DNA from: JARRQB01 sp965368585
Lineage (GTDB): Bacteria; Pseudomonadota; Gammaproteobacteria; Chromatiales; Chromatiaceae
Direction: 5' to 3'
Assembly: GCA_965368585.1 (NCBI GenBank)
Contig: CBDUNM010000116.1
Coordinates: 1-16,486, forward strand
DNA: 16,486 nt
Made by a program: the position numbers and the translations under genes. Under the pieces are notes generated by a model. The model did no database searches and was not told the DNA's origin. It was given only the letters and a program-made list of their open reading frames with translations. This document shows positions 7,601-14,428 of the stretch, one piece after another; within the stretch, counting starts at the first letter, position 1, and each line of letters begins with the position of its first letter.

Positions 7601-8724
7601 GCGATCCTGTTTTTTGGTTGGCGCTAACCGCTGGCGAAGTGGTGCTGGTGTTGCTCGTCGTGTTGTCCGTAGCGTGGTTTCGCCATCGCGCGCAACGCAT
7701 TCGGGACCGACGAGCCGTCAAGGCGCTGGTCGCCTGGGTCGAGCGCGGACGTGTTGAGCGTGAGCTGTCGATCCGGACCTTCCTGGCGGACAACTTCGGG
7801 CTGGAGGGGACTGCGCTCGATGCCAAGGCGATTCCCATTGCGCGGGAAGAAACGCGATTGTATCAAACGCTTGCAAACCTTTATCTACGGCGTGACGCGG
7901 CCGATGTCGCCGCCCTGGGTTTGACGGTCGAGGCCGCAGCGGCGCCGTACTGGACCCTGCAAGGCGGCAACGCGGGTGCGCTGCCGGACACCGCTGCCGA
8001 CGCTGCACCCGATGTCGCCCTGGAAACGGCCATCGACGACGGTGAACTGGACCGTCTGCGCAGCGAAAACGAGCAATTGCAAACCGAACTCCAGATAACC
8101 ATGCACACCGTCAGTCGCATGCTGAACGAATTCTCGGCCATGTTTGCCGGCGGCAGTGCGGAACTGGCGCCGGCCACAGCCAGTGCAGCGGCGGCGATCA
8201 TGCCTCACGATAGCGAACCCGCGAATCCGGCGGACGGCTCCCTCGATGATGGCGCGGCACCCGCGGTGGGGAAGGTGGGTATGAAAGACCTTGGCGAACC
8301 GCTGACCGCGGCGACCGAACAGGCGGAACACGCTGCGACGGGTTCCGCTGCGGCGGCGGTTGGTGATGTCGCGGATAATGCGGTTGCCGCGCTGCCGGAT
8401 GGAGACGACGGCAACAGCGGGAACGAGGCCAATACCGACGAGGCGTCGAGCGAAGATTTGAATACGAAGACGGAAATTGCCCAACTGTTGACGGAGCCCG
8501 ATCCTGCGGACACCGCGGCGGCTGCAGTGCTTGACGCCAACGCCGCGCACCACGAACCCAACCCCGATTCCGACGATGCCTCCAGCGAGTTGCTCGCCGA
8601 TGCGTTGACCGACGCGGATCTAGCGCTGGACAATCTGGATGATCTGTTCGACGGTATTTCCGCCGATGAGGCCGACCACTCCGGTTCAGACGGCGACGAC
8701 GAGGAGGAATCCGTCGCGATCTAA
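7597..8724 (+). CDS. Membrane-anchored coiled-coil protein with highly acidic tail
   Basis: A protein of 375 residues, not recognised as a named family. One N-terminal membrane helix (about 4-26) is followed by a strongly basic stretch (RHRAQRIRDRR), so the rest should be cytoplasmic. A helical region (about 40-120) leads to a short coiled coil (about 149-185, LDRLRSENEQLQTELQ). Residues from about 202 to 375 are low complexity, rich in Ala, Asp and Glu, with only three lysines and no arginine, ending LDNLDDLFDGISADE and an acidic run. The GTG start overlaps the stop of the vWA gene (GTGA at 7597-7600), so the two are very likely made together. Its helix may pair with that of the vWA protein, linking periplasm to cytoplasm; this is inference. 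Confidence 0.78.
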   Translation: MSDPVFWLALTAGEVVLVLLVVLSVAWFRHRAQRIRDRRAVKALVAWVERGRVERELSIRTFLADNFGLEGTALDAKAIPIAREETRLYQTLANLYLRRDAADVAALGLTVEAAAAPYWTLQGGNAGALPDTAADAAPDVALETAIDDGELDRLRSENEQLQTELQITMHTVSRMLNEFSAMFAGGSAELAPATASAAAAIMPHDSEPANPADGSLDDGAAPAVGKVGMKDLGEPLTAATEQAEHAATGSAAAAVGDVADNAVAALPDGDDGNSGNEANTDEASSEDLNTKTEIAQLLTEPDPADTAAAAVLDANAAHHEPNPDSDDASSELLADALTDADLALDNLDDLFDGISADEADHSGSDGDDEEESVAI

Positions 8725-8736
8725 GACTCTGACCAA

Positions 8737-8764
8737 TGCGCAGCCGATACGACGCAGTTGCGCA
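8737..8764. terminator. Possible hairpin between convergent genes
   Basis: TGCGCAGC (8737-8744) and GTTGCGCA (8757-8764) can form an 8-bp stem with one G-U pair around a 12-base loop. It sits between the ends of two convergent genes, but no T-run follows on either strand, so it is at most a weak or factor-assisted terminator. Confidence 0.25.
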
Positions 8765-8779
8765 CGGCAGTTTGATGCG

Positions 8780-10196
8780 TCAGTCCGTCGCCGCCTCCTG
8801 TACCAATGCCAAAATCTTCCACCCGGGCGCGGGATCCAGGCGATTGCCACGCGAAAACGCGCGCAGACTCTGACGATTGTCGATCGCGAACAACGGGATG
8901 GCGCGCGACCCGTACTCGAATTGATAGTCGTGAAATTCAAAGCTCTCGGTCAATCGCGTGGTGCGGCAGCGAGCGCCCTGTTTGATAAGACTGGCGAGTT
9001 TGGCGAACGTCACGTCGGGGGCAAACAGCGCGTGCCCCGGTCGATCGGCGTGGTCATGCTGAGCTTTTGCCTGGTTGCGCTGGGTACTGCTTTGCAGAAA
9101 GTAGAGGTTTTTCGGTCCGAACTCGGCGCGAAAACGCAGGCACGCCAGTTCGTTGTTTTGCTCAATCGGCGACAGTGCCAGCAGCCGGCCGATGCCGACC
9201 AGATCGATCTCCTGATCGGCCCGTGCCGAAACCGGGTTGCCGAAGTAGACGGGTAATCCCGACATGCGAGCCGCCTGGACGTTATCCCAATTCGGGTCGG
9301 CCAGCAGGACGCGGTAATCGTTTTCCTCCAGTTCTGATGCCAGTTCTCGGGCGACCAAGTTGGCGCCGACGATCAGAAAACCTCTGGGTTCCGGTTCGGC
9401 GATATCCAGTTTGACCGCCAACGCGCGGGCGGTCAGACATTGCAGTACGACGGTACCGATAATGACCATGAAAGTTAGAGGCACGAGGTACTCCGCACCC
9501 GCCACGTGCTGGGCCTGCAAGCGCAATGCAAACAGCGACGCAATCGCCGCCGCGACTATGCCGCGCGGCGCGATCCAGGCCACCAGCGCACGTTCCCGCC
9601 AGTTCATATCCGAACCCCAGGTCGAAATCGCGACTTTAAGTGGGCGCGCCACCAGCAGCATGATCGCCAGCACTCCGGGTGCGCTCCATCCGAGTGCCTC
9701 GAATTGGGCGAAATCGAGTCGCGCACCCAAGGATGATGAACAGGCCGGAGATGAAGACCAGCGTCAGCGTTTCCTTGAAATTGAGGATACCCCGGATGTC
9801 CACACCGGGCATGTTGGCCAACCACATGCCCATGACGGTGACGGCCAGCAGCCCGGATTCTTCCTGCAAATGGTTGGCGGCGGCAAAAATCACGAAAACC
9901 AGCGATAAGGTGGCGAGGTTGTGCAGGTACTCGGCAAGCAGATGGTGGCGCAGGATCAGGCCGCACAGATAGCCGGGCGCGGTGCCCAGTACGCCGCCGA
10001 CAACCAGGGTGCTGGTGAAGATAACCAGGGTGTGCGGCAGCGCGGCGCCCGCCTGATCCGACACCACGAACTCGAACGCGATGACGGCCAGCAACAGAAA
10101 CAGGATCGCGGGGAGCTTCAGCAGCCAGGCGGCGACCTGGCAAGTCAGTGCGGCCAACCCGATTGCGGCGAAGACAATGACGGCGAGATCGTTCAT
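8780..10196 (-). pseudogene. Decayed Na+/H+ antiporter with TrkA-N domain (internal deletion plus frameshift)
   Basis: A member of the cation/proton antiporter family (NhaP-like, COG0025) with a C-terminal TrkA-N/RCK domain. It is broken twice. First, a likely in-frame internal deletion near 10086-10096 joins the first helix (LLKLPAILFLLL) directly to AVIAFEFVV. About 120-130 residues normally between these, containing several helices of the ion path, are missing. Second, an extra base in CCC at 9726-9728 shifts the frame: upstream reads GLFIILGCATRF, while the next frame gives GARLDFAQFEALGW, which restores the family sequence. The rest is well kept: WIAPRGIVAAAIASLFALRL, then TrkA-N with GFLIVGANLVARELA, ADPNWDNVQAARMSGLPVYFGNP and GIGRLLALSP. 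The bridged product would be 471 residues against roughly 600 in the family. No good ribosome site precedes the ATG at 10196. Transport activity is very unlikely. Confidence 0.82.
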
Positions 10197-10300
10197 GGCA
10201 GGCCAAGCCTAGCTCAGCTGGCAGGGCAGGACGATGATTTATCGTGCCGAAAGCCGTGGCAATCGAGTCAGTCGCGGCGTCGATCCTCGCCCGGGGCGCT

Positions 10301-11152
10301 TCAACCTTCCAGCATGGAGCGGATCTCGGCGATCTCTTCGGCCGGACCGTCCACGTTTACGATGTTGACTTCCGGCTCCAGCCCCACTTTCGCGAAGGCC
10401 GACACGGCGGTCCAGTCGCGCGCGGCGTCAGGGTGCCGGGTGCCGGCGATGTGCTGCAGGCGTGCGACCAGCACCACGTCGCCGTAGTCGGCTTCGGTGG
10501 CGGGATCGCGATACAGGTCGACGCACGCGGTGGGGACCATTTTCATGCCTTCGGGGAAGTTCCAGGCCTGCAGAATGTGTTGACCTACCTTGGGCGCGAA
10601 GTGCGCAAGCAAGGCGTCAATCACCCGGTTGTTCGCCTCGAAACCCAACACTTCGTCGATGCGCGTGAGTATCGGCAGAGTGCCGATGTTGTGCACCAGA
10701 CCTGCCAGCATCGCCTGGTCGGTTTCGATCTGAGGTAGGTTGTTTGCCAGGACGCGGCTGATGGCGGCCACCTGCAGGCTGTCTTCCCAGGCGTGGCGAA
10801 AATGGGCGTCCAGTGCATCGGAGGTCGCCTGAAAGATCTGTTTCATGGCCAGGCTTACCACCAGGCTGCGTACCAATTTGGTGCCCAGGCGGGTGATGGC
10901 CAGCTGAATGCTGTCGATCTCGACCCGACCGCGATAGACGGGGCTGTTGGCCACCTGCAGCAAGCGCGCCGACAGGGCCGCATCCTGCGCGACCATGGCG
11001 GCGATATCCTGCGCCGTGGCCGATTCTTGTTCCACTGCGTCGCGCACGCGCAACGCGACCTCGGGGAGCGTGGGTAGGACGATGCTGTTGGTTTCAATGT
11101 CATCGTTGAGACGTGCGCCAAACTCTACCTGATCGATTGCAGCGGCTTGCAT
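10301..11152 (-). CDS. HDOD-domain protein
   Basis: A cytoplasmic protein of 283 residues, most of it (about 15-215) an HDOD domain, a relative of HD phosphohydrolases found in signalling proteins. Typical blocks are LPTLPEVALRVRD, IAAMVAQDAALSARLLQVANSPVYRG, IDSIQLAITRLG and LAGLVHNIGTLPIL. The metal-binding His-Asp of true HD enzymes is His-Asn here, as usual for HDOD, so catalysis is not expected. No receiver, GGDEF or EAL domain is attached; it is a stand-alone form. The last 60 residues are not recognised. Start: ATG at 11152, with a weak GGGA upstream. It lies 87 bases downstream of ygfZ on the same strand and may share its transcript. Confidence 0.9.
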   Translation of the reverse strand: MQAAAIDQVEFGARLNDDIETNSIVLPTLPEVALRVRDAVEQESATAQDIAAMVAQDAALSARLLQVANSPVYRGRVEIDSIQLAITRLGTKLVRSLVVSLAMKQIFQATSDALDAHFRHAWEDSLQVAAISRVLANNLPQIETDQAMLAGLVHNIGTLPILTRIDEVLGFEANNRVIDALLAHFAPKVGQHILQAWNFPEGMKMVPTACVDLYRDPATEADYGDVVLVARLQHIAGTRHPDAARDWTAVSAFAKVGLEPEVNIVNVDGPAEEIAEIRSMLEG

Positions 11153-11239
11153 GAGGCATTCCCAGAGGTAATTGCGTATGCCCAGGCTATCGGTATCAGC
11201 CCCCTCTACTTGAGTACGAATCGACGCTTGTAGCGCTGC

Positions 11240-12265
11240 TCAGGCGGGCGAATCGGTAGCGTATGGCAGTGTCCTGAGGGTCAATGTCGGACCGTGCTCG
11301 TCACCCAGTGACAGCGTTGATGTTTCGGCGGCCGCGATTTCGGCCACTGCCAGTAATTCGTATCCGCCATCCGGCGAGGGCCTGGCATCGACCACCCGCC
11401 CCGCGCCCTGCCCGGACTCGCAGCCAGGGGAGTAAAGTTCGTCGCCCGCCTTGGGCGCGGTATCCGTGGTCACGTGCGCCAGGTACATGCGGCGTTTCAG
11501 TTTGCCGAGATACTGCATGCGCGCGACGATCTCCTGCCCGGTGTAGCAGCCCTTGTGGAAACTGACGCCGTCGATCAACTGCATGTTGGTCATTTGCGGC
11601 ACGAAGGCCTCGACCGTTTCCTCGCAAACGGTGGGAATGCCGGCGCGGATATCCATCAGGGGCCAGAAGTCGGGGTGTGCGGGTTGGGCGACCTTAACAC
11701 TTTCCTCCCAGAACGACTGCACGGCCGCGGGTGGACCGACGATTTCGTATCGAGGCCGCTCCCCCGGCGCGCGTATCAGCGTCAGCGGCGGTAAATCCAG
11801 CACGCTGCCGGGCGCGTTGGGGGGGACCTCCGGCAACAGCGTATCGGCGCAGGTACCTGCAATGCCCACGCGGACCAGTTCGTCGCTGGCGTCGCTGAGG
11901 GTGACCTGCGAACGCAGCACAAACATCTGCAGGCGCTTCAATATCGCGTCCAGGCGCGTCCGGGGCAGTTGCAGGTAGATATCGCCGGCACGTTCGAACA
12001 CCAGAAAACTGGCCAGCATACGGCCCTTGGGGCTGCAAACGCTGTTCAGCTGGTAGTGATCGGGAGTCACTTTTCGGATGTCGTTGGTGACCTGGCCCTG
12101 CAGGAAAGTGCGCGTGTCTTCCCCGGCTATCCGAATCAGGCCCAAATAGGACAAATCGGCGAGCGCACACTCCGGAACGGCGGGCGCGTCTGCGAATGTC
12201 ACGGCGTCGTCTGCGCCAACGGTGGCGTTCGCATTGTCTAGGAATTGTCGCCAGTTTTCGTTCAT
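11240..12265 (-). CDS. ygfZ: YgfZ, folate-binding protein for Fe-S cluster assembly/repair
   Basis: A cytoplasmic protein of 341 residues in the GcvT-like family. YgfZ binds tetrahydrofolate and helps mature or repair certain Fe-S enzymes such as MiaB. The signature is intact: KGCYTGQEIVARMQYLG, with the conserved cysteine near residue 240. Other family features are LIRIAGEDTRTFLQGQVTNDI and NSVCSPKGRMLASF near the N-terminus. Start: ATG at 12265 (MNENWRQFL), preferred to the open-frame start 23 codons upstream because it matches the family's N-terminus and leaves room for the divergent promoter region. The ribosome site is weak. It is divergent from the RNB exonuclease gene. Confidence 0.93.
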   Translation of the reverse strand: MNENWRQFLDNANATVGADDAVTFADAPAVPECALADLSYLGLIRIAGEDTRTFLQGQVTNDIRKVTPDHYQLNSVCSPKGRMLASFLVFERAGDIYLQLPRTRLDAILKRLQMFVLRSQVTLSDASDELVRVGIAGTCADTLLPEVPPNAPGSVLDLPPLTLIRAPGERPRYEIVGPPAAVQSFWEESVKVAQPAHPDFWPLMDIRAGIPTVCEETVEAFVPQMTNMQLIDGVSFHKGCYTGQEIVARMQYLGKLKRRMYLAHVTTDTAPKAGDELYSPGCESGQGAGRVVDARPSPDGGYELLAVAEIAAAETSTLSLGDEHGPTLTLRTLPYATDSPA

Positions 12266-12302
12266 GCCTGTCGATGGTCTCGTCCAAAGGTGGGTCGAGC
12301 CG

Positions 12303-12312
12303 GTATGATAAC
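12303..12312. promoter_or_regulatory. Possible shared -10 region of divergent ygfZ and RNB genes
   Basis: The AT-rich patch GTATGATAAC in the 89-base divergent gap reads TATGAT on the plus strand and TATCAT on the minus strand, both near the sigma70 -10 consensus. Neither has a good -35. The plus-strand version would give a leader of about 40 bases before the GTG at 12355. Confidence 0.3.
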
Positions 12313-12343
12313 GGCTTCCCGCCACAAGAAACACTCACATCCC

Positions 12344-12349
12344 GAGGAG
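12344..12349 (+). promoter_or_regulatory. Ribosome binding site fixing the GTG start of the RNB exonuclease
   Basis: GAGGAG, 5 bases before GTG 12355. It is strong and well spaced, and supports this unusual start codon. Confidence 0.75.
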
Positions 12350-12354
12350 CCTAA

Positions 12355-14172
12355 GTGCCCGATTCCGCCATTTCGCCCGGTAGCCTGGTGCTGTACAAGG
12401 CGCGGCCGGCGCTGGTTGTCAGCGTCGCCGACAAGATCGAAATTTCGCTGGAACGCGACAAATCCAAGCGCGTGCGCAGCAAGGATGTGACGCTGCTGCA
12501 CCCGGGTCCGACACCGGGGTTGTCCGGACTGGAGGCCGGCGAACCCGAACTTGCCGAAGTCTGGGAACTGCTGGCGGGTGAACAATCGACGCTGGCCGAA
12601 TTGGCCGATTTGCTGTTCGGTGATTTCACGCCGGCCTCTGCTTGGACCACCTGGCAGATCGTCGACGAGGGTCTGTATTTCGAGGGCACCCCCGAACGAA
12701 TTCAGGCGCGCAGCGCGGACGCGGTCGCGGCCTCCCGGGCGGAACGTGCGGCGCGCGAGGCGGAGGCGCGCGAATGGGCCGCATTTCTGCAACACGTCGA
12801 GGCGGCACAACTCGAACCGAAAGACCGCAAGCGCCTCGCCGAAGTCGAGCGCGTGGCGCTGGGAAAAGCCGCAGCGAGCCCTATTCTCGCCCATTTCGGC
12901 GTGCAGGAAAATCCACTGCATGCGCACCGCTTCCTGGTCCGGTGCGGTTACTGGGACGCGGAACACAATCCGCACCCGCACCGGACCGGCGTCGCCCTGG
13001 ACACACCGGAATTGACCTTGGGGGCCTTACCGGACGAGCCGCGACGAGATCTGACCGCGCTGACGGCGTATGCCATCGATGACGAAGGCAACCAGGACCC
13101 GGACGACGCGATCAGTATCGACGGCGACCGCTTGTGGGTCCACGTGGCCGATGTGGCCGCGCTGGTGACATCGGATTCCGACGCCGATCAACTCGCCCGC
13201 GCCCGCGGTGCCAATCTGTATCTGCCCGAAGGCGTGGTGGGCATGCTGCCCGGCGAGGCGACCCGGCGTCTCGGCCTCGGCCTGGCTGATGAGTCGCCGG
13301 CGCTGTCGTTTGGGTTCCGTCTCGGTGACGACGGCGTGACCGATATCGAAATCGTTCCGAGCCGCGTGCGGGTCACACGCACCACCTACGCCGAAGTGGA
13401 CCGGCAGATCGATGCGCCGGCGTTTGCCGCGATGCGCGAGATGAGCGCCGCGTTCCGCGCGCAACGCGCTGCGCGCGGGGCGACCGAGCTTGCTTTGCCC
13501 GAAGTCAGCATCCGCATCGAGGACGGCAATATCGTCATCAAGCCGATGGCGCGCCTGAGCAGCCGCCAGATGGTGACCGACGCCATGTTGATGGCGGGCG
13601 AAGCAGCCGCACGTTTCGCGCAAGCGCAGTCGCTGGTGATCCCGCACGCGGTTCAAGCACCCCCGGAGGAGCGGCGCGACCCGGTCACGCTGTCCGACAT
13701 GTACGCCTATCGGCGATTTTTCAAGCCAAGTCAGGCGTCCTCGATCCCCGGCAGCCACTTCGGTCTGGGTATGAATGCGTACGCGCGCGCGACCAGTCCG
13801 TTGCGCCGGTACCTGGATCTGGTGGTGCATCAGCAGTTGCGCAGCGCGGTGACTGGGCGCGAGACGCTGTCGGCCGAAGCGGTGGCCGAGCGCATCGGTG
13901 CCGCGGAAGCGGTCTCGGGTCTGATCCGGAAAACGGAACGGATAAGCAATCTGCATTGGAAACTGGTGTGGTTGAAACGTCACCCTGACTGGCATGGCGA
14001 GGCGATCGTGGTGGCGCTGGAGGAGCGCAAAGCGGTGGTGATGATCCCGTCGCTGGCGATGGAAACCCGTATCCGGCTCAAGGACGGTATGCAGCTGGAC
14101 CAGCCGGTACGGTTGGCCGTTAGAGAAGTCGATCTGGCCGCCCAAACGGCTTTGTTCCGCCTGCTGAATTGA
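12355..14172 (+). CDS. RNB-domain 3'-5' exoribonuclease (RNase II/R superfamily)
   Basis: A processive single-strand exoribonuclease by family, 605 residues long. The N-terminus (about 7-50, PGSLVLYKARPALVV) looks like a small beta-barrel rather than the two cold-shock domains of E. coli RNase II. A helical or winged-helix region with an Ala/Arg/Glu-rich stretch (about 120-160) follows. The RNB core begins near 240 and has the metal site Asp242, Asp248, Asp250 and Asp251, with the same spacing as Asp201, 207, 209 and 210 of RNase II. RATSPLRRYLDLVVHQ holds the catalytic arginine. About 540-603 is an S1-like RNA-binding barrel. It is shorter than RNase II (644) and RNase R (813) and resembles the RNB type found outside enterics. 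Catalytic residues are complete. Confidence 0.9.
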   Translation: MPDSAISPGSLVLYKARPALVVSVADKIEISLERDKSKRVRSKDVTLLHPGPTPGLSGLEAGEPELAEVWELLAGEQSTLAELADLLFGDFTPASAWTTWQIVDEGLYFEGTPERIQARSADAVAASRAERAAREAEAREWAAFLQHVEAAQLEPKDRKRLAEVERVALGKAAASPILAHFGVQENPLHAHRFLVRCGYWDAEHNPHPHRTGVALDTPELTLGALPDEPRRDLTALTAYAIDDEGNQDPDDAISIDGDRLWVHVADVAALVTSDSDADQLARARGANLYLPEGVVGMLPGEATRRLGLGLADESPALSFGFRLGDDGVTDIEIVPSRVRVTRTTYAEVDRQIDAPAFAAMREMSAAFRAQRAARGATELALPEVSIRIEDGNIVIKPMARLSSRQMVTDAMLMAGEAAARFAQAQSLVIPHAVQAPPEERRDPVTLSDMYAYRRFFKPSQASSIPGSHFGLGMNAYARATSPLRRYLDLVVHQQLRSAVTGRETLSAEAVAERIGAAEAVSGLIRKTERISNLHWKLVWLKRHPDWHGEAIVVALEERKAVVMIPSLAMETRIRLKDGMQLDQPVRLAVREVDLAAQTALFRLLN

Positions 14173-14235
14173 ACCAGTCGACCCCGTATACTCGAGAACC
14201 AAGCCTATAAGAAGCCGTCGTTGGAGCACAGTGCA

Positions 14236-14427
14236 GTGACGAAAGAAAGCGGTGTAGACAGTCCTCTCATCATCCGCCACACCCGATCATCCGAGGAATT
14301 CATAACCTATTGCGAGGGTGAATTCGACCGCCGCATGAACTCCGGCGAGGCATTTGACGAAGCCGGTTTTCGTGAAGCGATGGCAATCGCCCTGGACAAG
14401 TTGCGCAAGCTGGAAGAAGGGGCGTGA
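14236..14427 (+). CDS. Small 63-residue protein, co-transcribed with the membrane ATPase
   Basis: An unrecognised, soluble, mostly helical and acidic protein. The C-terminal half (FDEAGFREAMAIALDKLRKLEEG) looks like an amphipathic helix that could bind a partner. Start: GTG at 14236, with GGAG 9 bases upstream, preferred to the TTG at 14221. Its TGA is followed by one base and then the ATG of the ATPase gene, so the two are almost surely translated together. A promoter-like TATACT (14187-14192) lies upstream without a good -35, so read-through from the RNB gene is also possible. It could be an adaptor or regulator of the ATPase; this is inference from position only. Confidence 0.7.
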   Translation: MTKESGVDSPLIIRHTRSSEEFITYCEGEFDRRMNSGEAFDEAGFREAMAIALDKLRKLEEGA

Positions 14428-14428
14428 C

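Noticed and set aside
10209..10260. tRNA-like D-arm (TAGCTCAGCTGGCAGGGCA) followed by a small hairpin
   Set aside because: The following stem is only 4-5 bp, the loop lacks the T before the anticodon, and there is no T arm or matching acceptor stem. Probably chance.
10301..11152. Loss of catalytic HD residues in the HDOD protein as a sign of decay
   Set aside because: HDOD domains normally lack the HD metal site, so His-Asn is expected.
13027..14280. Long open frame of 417 codons on the minus strand
   Set aside because: It is antisense to the RNB exonuclease, His/Arg/Gln-rich with no family resemblance: a GC-rich shadow frame.
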